Shown here: piece after piece, positions 1 to 8,232 of the stretch
Position numbering within the stretch: position 1 is the first letter of the stretch
Layout of the letters: the number at the start of each line of letters is the position of its first letter
Origin: Clostridia bacterium
Lineage (GTDB): Bacteria; Bacillota; Clostridia; Christensenellales; Aristaeellaceae
Assembly: GCA_016295665.1 (NCBI GenBank)
Contig: JAEDKS010000012.1
Span: forward strand, 1 to 25,641
Direction: 5' to 3'
Length of the DNA stretch: 25,641 bases
Position numbers and translations under genes: made by a program
Notes under the pieces: model-generated
What the model saw: the letters and a program-made list of their open reading frames with translations, nothing else
Databases searched by the model: none
Told to the model about the DNA's origin: nothing

Positions 1-335
1 CCCGGGGCCGCGACCGCATTCTGGGCATGATCCGCGACCTGCACGCCGAGGGCGGCGTGACCGTGGTCATGGTCAGCCACAGCATGGACGACGTGGCCCG
101 GCTGGCGACCCGCATGGTGGTCATGAGCCGGGGCCGCCTGGTGGCGGAGGGCACGCCCCGGAGCATCTTCCGGCAGGGCGACATGATGCGCTCCATCGGG
201 CTGGACGTGCCCGCGGCGGTGAAGCTCTGCGCCGCGCTGCGGGAAAAGGGCATCGACCTGCCCGGCGACCTGTACACCCCCGATGAGGTCAGGGATGCCC
301 TGCTGCGCCGCTGGAAGGAGCGTGGGGCCCAATGA
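1..335 (+). CDS. ecfA2: Energy-coupling factor transporter ATPase EcfA2, C-terminal part (5' end outside window)
   Basis: This is the C-terminal third of an ABC ATPase; the frame is open to the window edge and begins at base 3. The segment VVMVSHSMDDVARLATR holds the switch (H-loop) histidine, followed by the beta-strand pattern MVVMSRGRLVAEGTP typical of ECF and cobalt-type ATPases. Walker A, signature and Walker B motifs lie upstream and are not visible. The stop overlaps the ecfT start by 4 bp (ATGA). The order ATPase-ecfT-truA is the classic Firmicutes arrangement in which the gene next to ecfT is ecfA2. With EcfA1, EcfT and exchangeable S components it would power vitamin uptake at the inner face of the membrane. 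EcfA2 rather than EcfA1 is inferred from position. Confidence 0.9.
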   Translation, partial: RGRDRILGMIRDLHAEGGVTVVMVSHSMDDVARLATRMVVMSRGRLVAEGTPRSIFRQGDMMRSIGLDVPAAVKLCAALREKGIDLPGDLYTPDEVRDALLRRWKERGAQ

Positions 336-1156
336 TGAAGAACATCACCCTTGGACAGTACTATCCCGTGGACAGCCTGGTGCACCGGCTGGATCCGCGC
401 ATCAAGATCATCCTGACCATCGCCATGATCGCGGCGGTGTTCATGGTGCACTCGCTCCTGGGCTACGGGCTGGTGCTGCTGTTTGTGTGGCTCTGTGCCC
501 GGTGGTCGAACGTGCCCTTCTCCATGCTGATGAAGGGGCTGAAGTCCCTGCGGTTCATCCTGATTCTGACCTTTCTGCTGAACCTGCTCTTTTCCAGCGA
601 GGGCGCCCCGCTGGTGCACTGGGGCTGGCTCAACATCACCACCGGGGGCCTGTCCCGGGCGGTGCACTATTCCCTGCGCCTGTGCTTCCTGGTGGTGGGC
701 ACGTCGCTCCTGACCCTGACCACCTCGCCCATCATGCTCTCCGACGGCATCGAGCTGCTGCTCCGGCCCCTCCGGGTGATTCACTTCCCGGCCCATGAGC
801 TGGCGATGATGATGTCCATCGCCCTGCGCTTCATCCCCACGCTTCTGGAGGAGACGGACAAGATCATGAAGGCCCAGATGGCCCGCGGCGCGGATTTCGA
901 GACGGGCAACCTGATCGCGAGGGCGAAGGCCATGGTGCCGCTGCTGGTGCCGCTGTTCGTCAGCGCGTTCCGGCGGGCGGGCGACCTGGCGATGGCGATG
1001 GAGTCCCGCTGCTACCACGGCGGCGAGGGCCGCACGCGCCTTCGGGTGCTGAGGATCACGCGGAACGACTGGCTGGCCTGCGGCGTGATGGCGCTGCTGA
1101 TTGCCGCCATCGTGCTGGAGGGCGTGCTGGTGGGCCTGCTGCCCCCGATGTTCTGA
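332..1156 (+). CDS. ecfT: Energy-coupling factor transporter transmembrane protein EcfT
   Basis: The 274-residue membrane protein links the EcfA ATPases to substrate-binding S components. Hydrophobic segments are visible near residues 25-55, 72-88, 112-130, 200-212 and 247-270. The two cytoplasmic coupling motifs of the family are present: AQMARGADF (ARG at residues 184-186) and AMESRCYHGGEGRTRL (225-227), where the second motif reads SRC instead of the commoner ARG or ARC. Length is normal for the family. ATG codons at 332 and 335 are both possible starts; the first overlaps the ecfA2 stop as ATGA, implying translational coupling. truA follows after 14 bp. No S-component gene is visible, so the vitamin carried is unknown. 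Confidence 0.95.
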   Translation: MMKNITLGQYYPVDSLVHRLDPRIKIILTIAMIAAVFMVHSLLGYGLVLLFVWLCARWSNVPFSMLMKGLKSLRFILILTFLLNLLFSSEGAPLVHWGWLNITTGGLSRAVHYSLRLCFLVVGTSLLTLTTSPIMLSDGIELLLRPLRVIHFPAHELAMMMSIALRFIPTLLEETDKIMKAQMARGADFETGNLIARAKAMVPLLVPLFVSAFRRAGDLAMAMESRCYHGGEGRTRLRVLRITRNDWLACGVMALLIAAIVLEGVLVGLLPPMF

Positions 1157-1170
1157 GGACGGAGCGGAGC

Positions 1171-1962
1171 ATGAGCAGAATCCTGTTGACCATTGAGTAT
1201 GACGGCACCGCCTACGCGGGCTGGCAGCGGCAGCTGAACGGCCTGGCGGTGCAGCAGGTGGTGGAGGAGGCCCTGGGGCGGGCCTGCGGCGAGCGCATCG
1301 TCATCACGGGCGCCTCCCGCACCGACGCGGGTGTCCATGCCCGGGGGCAGACCGCCCACTTCGACACCGCCTCCCGCATCCCGCCAGAGAAGTACCCCTT
1401 TGTGCTGAACACCATGCTGCCGCAGGACGTGCGGGTTCAGGCGGGCCGGCAGGTGCCGCCGGGCTTCCACGCCCGGTTCATGACCTGCGGCAAGCAGTAC
1501 ACCTATCGCATCATCAACAGCCGCCACGGCAGCGCCCTGCACCGGCTGACCCATGCCCACGTGCCTGTGCCCCTGGACGCGGAGCGCATGAACCGGGCGG
1601 CGCAGACGCTGCTGGGCCGGCATGATTTCGCGGCGTTCCAGGCCTCCGGCGGCACGGCCCGCACCACGGTGCGCACCATCCGCACGGCCCGGGTGACGCG
1701 TGTGGGCGACGAGATCGTGCTGACCGTGGAGGGCGATGCCTTCCTGTACAACATGGTGCGCATCATCGCGGGCACGCTGATCGAGATCGGTCAGGGCCGG
1801 CGCGGCGAGGATGCCTTCACCCGGGCCATTGGCTCCGGGAACCGCCTTGACCTGGGCGTCACCGCCCCGCCCCACGGGCTGGAGCTGACGCGGGTGGACT
1901 ACCCGGAGGCGGCCTTTGCAGAGCCTGAGCAGGTGCGGTGGCATGAGGAGGGGGAGGAATGA
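1171..1962 (+). CDS. truA: tRNA pseudouridine(38-40) synthase TruA
   Basis: This 263-aa enzyme isomerises uridines 38-40 in the anticodon arm of tRNAs. The N-terminus IEYDGTAYAGWQRQ and the catalytic motif ASRTDAGVHARGQ (nucleophile Asp52) are intact, as is the C-terminal NMVRIIAGTLIEIGQG motif. Length fits bacterial TruA. The ATG at 1171 is preceded by a purine-rich GGACGGAGCGGAG site, and the gene lies 14 bp after ecfT, the usual neighbour in Bacillota. The stop at 1960-1962 lies one base before the ATG of the next gene, so the two are probably translated together. Nothing unusual is seen. Confidence 0.96.
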   Translation: MSRILLTIEYDGTAYAGWQRQLNGLAVQQVVEEALGRACGERIVITGASRTDAGVHARGQTAHFDTASRIPPEKYPFVLNTMLPQDVRVQAGRQVPPGFHARFMTCGKQYTYRIINSRHGSALHRLTHAHVPVPLDAERMNRAAQTLLGRHDFAAFQASGGTARTTVRTIRTARVTRVGDEIVLTVEGDAFLYNMVRIIAGTLIEIGQGRRGEDAFTRAIGSGNRLDLGVTAPPHGLELTRVDYPEAAFAEPEQVRWHEEGEE

Positions 1963-1963
1963 G

Positions 1964-3562
1964 ATGCTTCGAATCGTGAATCTCGCCATCGGGCTGGACA
2001 GGAGCGAGACGGCGCTGCGTCAGGCGGCGGCCCGGCGGCTCCGGGTGAGCGCGGAGAGCATCCGGCAGGTCGCGCTGCGGAAGCTGTCGGTGGATGCCCG
2101 GGACAAGGGCGATGTGCACTTCGTGGTGAATCTGGAGGTGCAGGTGGACGGGGAGGAGGCGCTGCTGCGCCGCCTGAAGCCCGGCACCATCGAGCGGGTG
2201 ACGCCCCGGGCGCCGCGTCCGCTGCCCCAGACCCGGTTTTCGCAGCGCCCCGTGGTGGTGGGCGCGGGCCCGGCGGGTCTCTTTGCGGCGCTGACGCTGG
2301 CCCGGGCCGGGGCGCGGCCCATCCTGATCGAGCGGGGCAGGCCCGTGGAGCAGCGCATGCTGGACGTGGAGCGGCTGCAGCGGGAGGGCGAGATGAACCC
2401 GGAGAGCAACGTGCAGTTCGGCGAGGGCGGCGCGGGCGCGTTCTCCGACGGCAAGCTGAACACCGGCATCAAGTCGCCCCATGTGCGCACGGTGCTGGAG
2501 ACCTTCGTGCGCCACGGCGCGCCGGAGGAGATTCTCTATCTGCAGAAGCCCCATGTGGGCACCGACCTGCTGCGGGGCGTGGTGGCCTCCATGCGGCAGG
2601 AGATTGTGCAGCTGGGCGGCGAGGTGCGCTTTGAGACCCGGCTGACGGGGCTGCGGCTCCGGGGCGGCAGCGTGGCGGGCGTCACGGTGCGCGACGGGGA
2701 TGGGGAGCGGGAGCTGGACTGCGACACGGTGCTGCTGTGCATCGGTCACAGCGCCCGGGACACGGTGCAGGCCCTGTTCCGTCAGGGCGTGCGCATGACG
2801 CAGAAGCCCTTCGCCATGGGCGTGCGCATCGAGCACCCCCAGGCGCTCATCGACCGGGCGCAGTACGGCGGCTTCGCGGGCCATCCGGCGCTGCGGGCGG
2901 CGGACTACAAGCTGGCGGCCCACACCCCGGACGGGCGGGGCTGCTACACCTTCTGCATGTGCCCCGGCGGCGAGGTCATCTGCTCCGCCAGCCAGCCGGG
3001 GGGCCTGGCGGTGAACGGCATGAGCTGCCATGCCCGCGACGGGCGCAACGCCAACGCGGCGCTGCTGGTGGGTGTCCGCCCGGAGGACTTCGGGGACGAC
3101 CATCCCCTGTCCGGCTTCGTGCTGCAGCGCGCCATCGAGCAGGCGGCCTTCCGGGCGGGGGGCGGCTCGTGGCGGGCACCGGTGCAGCGGGTGGAGGATC
3201 TGCTGCGGGGGCGGGAGACCACGCGCCTGGGCGAGGTCGTGCCCACCTACCGGCCCGGCGTGACCTGCGCCGACCTGCGGGCGGTGCTGCCCGCTTTCAT
3301 CATCGAGAACCTGCGCCACGGCATCGTGCAGATGGGCCGACAGCTGAAGGGCTTCGACCACCCGGACGCGGTGCTGACGGGCGCGGAGACCCGCTCCTCG
3401 TCCCCGGTGCGCATGGTGCGCGGCGCGGACGGCATGGCGGAGGGGCTGGACGGCCTGTTCCCGGTGGGCGAGGGCGCGGGCTATGCCGGCGGCATCGTCA
3501 GCGCGGCGGTGGACGGCATCACCGCTGCGCTGTCCGCCATGGAGAGGAGCGGCGGGCTGTGA
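1964..3562 (+). CDS. FAD-dependent dehydrogenase, COG2509 family
   Basis: The predicted protein has 532 residues. An N-terminal domain of about 90 residues precedes a dinucleotide-binding fold with GxGxxG at VVVGAGPAGLFAALT (Gly100-Gly105). The family hallmark FGEGGAGAFSDGKLNTG lies near residues 152-168, and a C-terminal FAD-contacting stretch LFPVGEGAGYAGGI closes the fold. This matches the uncharacterised FAD-dependent dehydrogenases (COG2509) common in Clostridia; the substrate is unknown. The frame also has an earlier ATG at 1916 inside truA, but the ATG at 1964 is preferred because GAGGAGGGGGAGG ends just upstream and the domain begins with the expected MLRIVNLAIGLD. The end overlaps the next gene by GTGA. 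Confidence 0.88.
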   Translation: MLRIVNLAIGLDRSETALRQAAARRLRVSAESIRQVALRKLSVDARDKGDVHFVVNLEVQVDGEEALLRRLKPGTIERVTPRAPRPLPQTRFSQRPVVVGAGPAGLFAALTLARAGARPILIERGRPVEQRMLDVERLQREGEMNPESNVQFGEGGAGAFSDGKLNTGIKSPHVRTVLETFVRHGAPEEILYLQKPHVGTDLLRGVVASMRQEIVQLGGEVRFETRLTGLRLRGGSVAGVTVRDGDGERELDCDTVLLCIGHSARDTVQALFRQGVRMTQKPFAMGVRIEHPQALIDRAQYGGFAGHPALRAADYKLAAHTPDGRGCYTFCMCPGGEVICSASQPGGLAVNGMSCHARDGRNANAALLVGVRPEDFGDDHPLSGFVLQRAIEQAAFRAGGGSWRAPVQRVEDLLRGRETTRLGEVVPTYRPGVTCADLRAVLPAFIIENLRHGIVQMGRQLKGFDHPDAVLTGAETRSSSPVRMVRGADGMAEGLDGLFPVGEGAGYAGGIVSAAVDGITAALSAMERSGGL

Positions 3563-4269
3563 TCCGGGCGGTCATCTTTGACATGTACGAGACGCTCATC
3601 ACCCAGTACCGGTGCCCGAGGTGCTTCGGCGCCGACCTGGCGGCGGAGGCGGGGGTGCCCCCGGAGCCCTTTCTGCGGGTCTGGCACGCGGCGACGGAGG
3701 CGCGGAGCGTCGGCCTGATGACGCTGGAGGAAGCGCTGCGCCGGTCGCTGGAGGCCGGCGGGCAGGCGGGTTCCGCCTGTGATGCCCTGGTGCGGCAGCT
3801 GGCGGCGAAGCGCCGGGCGACCAAGCGGGCCTGCTTCCAGCACCTCCACGGGGAGATTGAACCCCTGCTCTCCTCGCTCCGGGCGCGGGGGCTGCGGGTG
3901 GGGCTCATCAGCAACTGCTTCTCCGAGGAGGCGGAGGTCATCCGGGAGAGCGCGCTGTTTCCGTTTTTCGACGCGGTGTGCCTCTCCTGGGAGGAGGGCG
4001 TGCAGAAGCCGGACGCGGAGATCTACCGCCGGTGCGTGGCGCGGCTGGGCATCCGGGCGGAGGAGTGCCTGTATGTGGGCGACGGCGGCAGCGAAGAGCT
4101 GGAGGCCGCCCGGGAAATGGGCATGACGGCGGTGCAGGCGGTGTGGTACCTGAAGGAGAGCCCCCTGCCGCCCACGGGCCGCAGGGAAGGCTTCCCGCAG
4201 CTGGAGACCCCCCTTGCGGTGCTGGACTGGACGGACGGGCAAGTGACGAAAGGAAGGCAAGAGGCATGA
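3559..4269 (+). CDS. HAD-superfamily hydrolase (haloacid dehalogenase-like)
   Basis: The 236-residue soluble protein starts at a GTG that overlaps the upstream stop (GTGA). HAD motif I is VIFDMYETL, with nucleophile Asp8 but Tyr at the +2 position (residue 10) where phosphatases carry the acid/base Asp; haloacid dehalogenases share this DxY pattern. Motif II is LISNCF, motif III the Lys of VQKPDAEIY, motif IV YVGDGGSEELEAA. An inserted cap with RCPRCFGAD and helical segments lies between motifs I and II. The substrate cannot be told; the DxY motif argues against assuming ordinary phosphatase activity. The stop overlaps the pepT start (ATGA), so the gene is within the same operon. Confidence 0.88.
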   Translation: MIRAVIFDMYETLITQYRCPRCFGADLAAEAGVPPEPFLRVWHAATEARSVGLMTLEEALRRSLEAGGQAGSACDALVRQLAAKRRATKRACFQHLHGEIEPLLSSLRARGLRVGLISNCFSEEAEVIRESALFPFFDAVCLSWEEGVQKPDAEIYRRCVARLGIRAEECLYVGDGGSEELEAAREMGMTAVQAVWYLKESPLPPTGRREGFPQLETPLAVLDWTDGQVTKGRQEA

Positions 4270-5465
4270 CGGTCACGGAGAAATTTCTGCGCTATATTCA
4301 GATTGAATCCACCTCGGACGAGGGGAGCGACACCTGTCCCTCCACGCCGGGGCAGTGGACGGTGGCGAAGCTGCTGGTGGAGGAGCTGCGGGCCATGGGC
4401 ATCGGCAGCGCCCGGGTGGACGACCACGGCTATGTGTACGCCACGATTCCCCCCAAGGGCGACCATCCGGAGCGCATCGGCCTGATCGCGCACATGGACA
4501 CCTCCGACGGGGTGAAGGGCCCGACGCATCCCGTGGTGCTCCGGGACTACGACGGCGGCCCCATCACGCTGAGGGACGGCACGGTGATCGAGGGTCTGCC
4601 CTTTCTGCCCGACCTGAAGGGGCAGGATGTGATCGTGACCAGCGGCGACAGCGTGCTGGGCGCGGACGACAAGGCGGGCGTGGCGGAGATCATGCAGCTG
4701 GCCCAGCGCCTGATGGCCCCGGACGCCCCGGAGCACGGCACGGTGTGCATCGGCTTCACCCCCGACGAGGAGATCGGTCGGGGCGCCGACCTGTTCGACG
4801 TGCAGGGCTTCGGCGCGGACTTCGCCTACACGGTGGACGGCGGCGCGCTGGGCGAGGTGGAATACGAGAACTTCAACGCCGCCTCCCTGCGGGTGACGGT
4901 GCACGGGGTGAACATCCACCCCGGCGATGCCAAGGGCCGCATGAAGAACGCCTCGCTGATCGCCATGGCGTACGCCGCCCTCCTGCCGCCCATGGAGACC
5001 CCGGCCCACACCGAGGGCTACGAGGGCTTCTTCCACCTGTGCGGCATGCAGGGCAACGAGGAGGAGGCGACCCTCCTCTACATCATCCGGGACTTCGACG
5101 CGCAGCGCTTCGAGGCGCGCAAGCGCACCGCGCTGGACATCGCCGCGCTGCTGAACGAGCGCTGGGGCGAGGGCACGGTGGTGGCCCAGGTGCGGGACAG
5201 CTACCGCAACATGCGGGAGATGATCGAGCCCCACATGGAGATCGTCGAGCGGGCCCGGGCGGCCTTCCGCGCCTGCGGCGTGACCCCGGTGACCCGCCCC
5301 ATCCGCGGCGGCACCGACGGTGCGCGGCTCAGCTTCATGGGTCTGCCCTGCCCGAACCTGTCCACCGGCGGCTACTGCTTCCACAGCCGGAAGGAGCTCA
5401 TCAGCGTCCAGAGCATGGAGAAGATGGTGGACGTGCTGGAGGCGCTCATCTGCCGGAGGGCGTGA
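4266..5465 (+). CDS. pepT: Peptidase T (tripeptide aminopeptidase)
   Basis: This 399-aa M20-family metallopeptidase releases the N-terminal residue of tripeptides in the cytoplasm. Zinc ligands are readable: His76 and Asp78 in LIAHMDTSDGVKG, Asp134 in LGADDKAGVAE, Glu168/Glu169 in TPDEEIGRG, Asp191 in TVDGGALGE and His373 in GGYCFHSRKE. The IRGGTDGARLSFMGLPCPN segment is typical of PepT, and length matches the family (about 410). The ATG overlaps the HAD stop by 4 bp. It is the last gene of the plus-strand run; a hairpin terminator begins 39 bp after the stop. Confidence 0.96.
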   Translation: MTVTEKFLRYIQIESTSDEGSDTCPSTPGQWTVAKLLVEELRAMGIGSARVDDHGYVYATIPPKGDHPERIGLIAHMDTSDGVKGPTHPVVLRDYDGGPITLRDGTVIEGLPFLPDLKGQDVIVTSGDSVLGADDKAGVAEIMQLAQRLMAPDAPEHGTVCIGFTPDEEIGRGADLFDVQGFGADFAYTVDGGALGEVEYENFNAASLRVTVHGVNIHPGDAKGRMKNASLIAMAYAALLPPMETPAHTEGYEGFFHLCGMQGNEEEATLLYIIRDFDAQRFEARKRTALDIAALLNERWGEGTVVAQVRDSYRNMREMIEPHMEIVERARAAFRACGVTPVTRPIRGGTDGARLSFMGLPCPNLSTGGYCFHSRKELISVQSMEKMVDVLEALICRRA

Positions 5466-5504
5466 GGGACGGGCAACGCCGGGCAACCCCTCCCACGAAA
5501 AAAA

Positions 5505-5531
5505 GCGTGACCGCGAAAGTCACGCCTTTTT
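5505..5531. terminator. Intrinsic terminator between convergent pepT and pgsA, probably bidirectional
   Basis: A 7-bp perfect stem GCGTGAC/GTCACGC (5505-5511 and 5519-5525) with loop CGCGAAA is followed by five T (5527-5531) on the plus strand. It is preceded by a run of seven A (5498-5504), which acts as the U-tract for minus-strand transcripts. It lies between the stops of two convergent genes, so it plausibly ends both. Confidence 0.85.
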
Positions 5532-5538
5532 CGTCCCA

Positions 5539-6153
5539 TCAGCTGTCCTGCTTTCCGCGCAGCTTCTTCCAGGACATCAGCGAGTAGTCCACCAGCGCGA
5601 TGAGCGCCAGTCCCACCGACACCCACAGCACGATGCGATCCATGTGCAGCCCCCGGGCCTCGAACTCGGGGTGGAAGAAGGACAGGATCAGCGACACGAT
5701 GAAGCTGACCGTGGCGATCTTCCCGGCCCAGTTGGCGTAGACCACCACGCCCTTGCCCAGCATGTACGCGCCGCCGGCCACCATCACGGTCTCCTTCAGC
5801 GCCACGATGATGATGGCTGACCAGGGGAAGATGCCGCTGATGCCCTGACAGATCAGCGCCGTGCAGACCATCAGCTTGTCGGCGAGGGGATCCATCAGCT
5901 TCCCGAAGGAGGTCACCAGGTTGCACCTCCGGGCGATGATGCCGTCCAGGGCGTCGGTCAGGCTGGCGACGCAGAACACCGCCAGCGCCGTGAAGCGGTG
6001 ACCGTGGACATAGACCGCCACGAACACCGGAATCAGCAAAAGCCGCAGCATGGTCAGCACGTTGGGCACGTTCCACACATCCTTGAACAGCCCGCGAATC
6101 TGCTCCTTCAAAAAGGCCCCCTTCTGTCCGCACCACCCCGCGGACGGTTTCAT
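5539..6153 (-). CDS. pgsA: CDP-diacylglycerol--glycerol-3-phosphate 3-phosphatidyltransferase
   Basis: PgsA makes phosphatidylglycerol phosphate, the committed step to phosphatidylglycerol and cardiolipin, in the membrane. The CDP-alcohol phosphatidyltransferase signature DG-x2-AR-x8-G-x3-D-x3-D is exact at LDGIIARR...FGKLMDPLADK, and several hydrophobic helices follow. The start is uncertain. The frame is open to 6306, but a TATAAT box at 6167-6172 puts the transcript start near 6160, excluding the upstream codons. The ATG at 6153 (MKPSAGW) is used here, although its leader would be only a few bases and lacks a clear ribosome site. A TTG at 6111 (reading MKEQIRGLFKDVWNVPN) follows AGAAGGGGG and puts the start close to the conserved WNVPNVLT, so it may be the true start. 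Confidence 0.9.
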   Translation of the reverse strand: MKPSAGWCGQKGAFLKEQIRGLFKDVWNVPNVLTMLRLLLIPVFVAVYVHGHRFTALAVFCVASLTDALDGIIARRCNLVTSFGKLMDPLADKLMVCTALICQGISGIFPWSAIIIVALKETVMVAGGAYMLGKGVVVYANWAGKIATVSFIVSLILSFFHPEFEARGLHMDRIVLWVSVGLALIALVDYSLMSWKKLRGKQDS

Positions 6154-6166
6154 TCTGTACAACCCC

Positions 6167-6195
6167 ATTATAGCACGTTTGGTGCGCGCTTGGAA
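6167..6195 (-). promoter_or_regulatory. Promoter of pgsA
   Basis: On the minus strand a perfect TATAAT (6167-6172) lies 17 bp from a weak -35 TTCCAA (6190-6195). The divergent Rph-RdgB gene starts at 6350. The rest of the 6154-6349 gap shows no clear plus-strand promoter. Confidence 0.6.
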
Positions 6196-6349
6196 GTGGC
6201 GAAGGGAGGATTTTGAACGGAAAAAGGCGGCTTTTGAGCAGGGCAAGGCAGGATTCCGCCGGCGTTTCGCGAACCTTTCTATGAGTCCCGCGAAGCCCTG
6301 CGGCACCCCCGTGGGAACAAGACCGACACACCCGAAGGAGAGAGTACCG

Positions 6350-7666
6350 ATGCGTCCCGATATGCGTCAGAATGAGGAAGCGCGCCCCGTGACCATACAG
6401 CCCGATTTTGTCCGCACCGCCGACGGCAGCTGCCTGATTGCCACCGGCAACACCCGTGTGATCTGCACCGCGTCCGTGGAGGAGGGCGTGCCGCCGTTCC
6501 TCCGGGGCAAGGGACAGGGCTGGGTCACCGCGGAGTATGCCATGCTCCCCGCGTCCACCGGGCGGCGCAAGCAGCGCGACGGCCTGAAGAAGGACGGGCG
6601 CAGCGTGGAGATTCAGCGGCTGATCGGGCGGAGCCTGCGTCAGGCGGTGGATCTGACCAGGCTGGGCGAGTACACCATCACCCTGGACTGTGACGTGCTG
6701 GAGGCCGACGGCGGCACCCGCACCGCCTCCATCACCGGCGCCATGGTGGCGCTGACCTGCGCCGTGGACAAGCTGGTGGCGCAGGGGAGGATCATGATGT
6801 CGCCCATCATCCATCAGGTGGCGGCGATCTCCTGCGGCGTGATTGACGAGGCCCCGTGCCTTGACCTGTGCTATCAGGAGGACAGCCGGGCTCAGGTGGA
6901 CATGAACCTGGTGATGAACGAGCGGGGCGACCTGATCGAGATTCAGGGCACCGGCGAGGGCCGCGCCTTCTCCCCGGAGGAGCTGGCGACGCTGCTGCGC
7001 TATGGCAAGCAGGGCATCGAGACCCTGATGCGCTCTCAGCGGGAGGCGCTGGGGGAGCGGGCGCGGCACATCTGCCCCAAGCCCCCGCTGGTGGTCGCCA
7101 GCGGCAACGCCCATAAGCTGAAGGAGCTGCAGCACATCTTCGGGGACTACTACACCGTGGTCAGCATGGCTGCGGCGGGCTTTGACGGGGACATTGACGA
7201 GACGGCGGACACCTTCGCGGGCAACGCGGCGATCAAGGCGGAGACCGTGTGCCGCTTTCTGGGCCTGCCCGCGCTGGCGGACGACAGCGGGCTGGCGGTG
7301 GACGCGCTGGACGGCGAGCCCGGGGTCTACAGCGCCCGCTACGCCGGGGTGCACGGCGACGACGCGGCGAACAACGCCCTGCTGCTGCGGCGCATGAAGG
7401 GCAAGGAGAAGCGGAGCGCGGCCTTCTGCTGCGCCATCGCCCTGGCGCGTCCCGGGCAGGAGACGCTGGTGGCGGAGGGCCAGTGCCCCGGCGTGATTCT
7501 GGAGAGCGAGCGGGGAAAGGGCGGCTTCGGCTACGACCCGCTGTTCCTCTATGAGCCCCTGGGCAAGACCTTCGCGGAGCTGACGGAGGAGGAGAAGAAC
7601 GCGGTGAGCCACCGGGCCCGGGCCAGCGCGGAGATGCTGAGGATCATGAAGGAGCTGCACGAATGA
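6350..7666 (+). CDS. rph: Fused ribonuclease PH / RdgB-type dITP-XTP pyrophosphatase
   Basis: Two complete enzymes share one 438-aa chain. Residues 1-238 are RNase PH, the phosphorolytic 3' trimming enzyme of tRNA (RMRP-like N-terminus MRPDMRQNEE, core ADGGTRTASITGA at 120-131, EIQGTGEGRAFS at 197-208). Residues 245-438 are a RdgB/HAM1 house-cleaning pyrophosphatase hydrolysing dITP and XTP: SGNAHKLKEL (251-260), ADDSGL (310-315), GFGYDPLF (392-399), SHRARA. Only about six residues join them. The ATG at 6350 is preceded by GAAGGAG; the frame extends to 6050 but that part lacks family similarity. No frameshift is seen, so the fusion appears genuine; such fusions are known in some Bacillota. 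The stop overlaps the next gene (ATGA). Confidence 0.94.
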   Translation: MRPDMRQNEEARPVTIQPDFVRTADGSCLIATGNTRVICTASVEEGVPPFLRGKGQGWVTAEYAMLPASTGRRKQRDGLKKDGRSVEIQRLIGRSLRQAVDLTRLGEYTITLDCDVLEADGGTRTASITGAMVALTCAVDKLVAQGRIMMSPIIHQVAAISCGVIDEAPCLDLCYQEDSRAQVDMNLVMNERGDLIEIQGTGEGRAFSPEELATLLRYGKQGIETLMRSQREALGERARHICPKPPLVVASGNAHKLKELQHIFGDYYTVVSMAAAGFDGDIDETADTFAGNAAIKAETVCRFLGLPALADDSGLAVDALDGEPGVYSARYAGVHGDDAANNALLLRRMKGKEKRSAAFCCAIALARPGQETLVAEGQCPGVILESERGKGGFGYDPLFLYEPLGKTFAELTEEEKNAVSHRARASAEMLRIMKELHE

Positions 7667-8178
7667 GCCGTATTCTGGTCATGAGCGACAGCCACGGCGA
7701 GACCGAGGGGCTGCGAAGGGCGATCCAGCAGGTGTGGCGGCAGTTTCCGGGGCCCATCGACGCCTACGTCCACTGCGGCGACGGCGCGTGGAGCTTCAGC
7801 GGGCTGACCGGTGAACTGTTCTACCACGACCCGAAGGCCCAGTTCCATGTGGTGAAGGGCAACTGTGACTTCGGCGCGGACGTGGCGGATGATGATACCT
7901 TTGAGCTGGGCGGGTGGCGCATCTTCGTGTGCCACGGGCACCGCTACCGGGTCAAGATGGGGCTGACGCTGCTGGCGTACGCCGCCGCCGAGCGGCAGTG
8001 CGCGCTGGCGCTGTACGGACACACCCACATCCCCGCGGAGGACACCAGCGGTGGTGTCACGATGCTGAACCCCGGCGCGGTGGAGGACGGGCGCATCGGG
8101 CTGCTGGAGCTGGAGGAGGGCCGGATGGTCTTTCACCGGCTGCAGATGAACCGGATGGGTGAGCTGACAGAAACGTAA
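7663..8178 (+). CDS. YfcE/MJ0936-type metallophosphoesterase
   Basis: This small calcineurin-like phosphodiesterase of 171 aa has all metal-binding blocks: SDSHGETEGL (Asp9, His11), HCGDGAW, VKGNCDFG (the GNC/D motif), VCHGHRYRVK and YGHTHIP. The length is that of the YfcE family. These enzymes hydrolyse phosphodiesters in vitro, and the natural substrate is usually unknown. The gene starts inside the stop of rph-rdgB (ATGA). The pairing of RdgB with a YfcE-like phosphoesterase is common in Bacillota, where the pair is often annotated together, so a role near nucleotide turnover is a reasonable inference only. Confidence 0.93.
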   Translation: MSRILVMSDSHGETEGLRRAIQQVWRQFPGPIDAYVHCGDGAWSFSGLTGELFYHDPKAQFHVVKGNCDFGADVADDDTFELGGWRIFVCHGHRYRVKMGLTLLAYAAAERQCALALYGHTHIPAEDTSGGVTMLNPGAVEDGRIGLLELEEGRMVFHRLQMNRMGELTET

Positions 8179-8232
8179 AACCGAAACGAGCATCGGGTGC
8201 CGGGGGCATCCGTAAAGGAGCAGGAAGCCGTT

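Noticed and set aside
1859..3361. Open frame of 500 codons on the minus strand opposite the FAD dehydrogenase
   Set aside because: Antisense shadow of a GC-rich coding region, with no recognisable domain.
8179..8232. Hairpin in the gap before nadE
   Set aside because: The seven-pair stem has one G-U and a three-base loop, with no U-tract; it is likely chance in GC-rich DNA.
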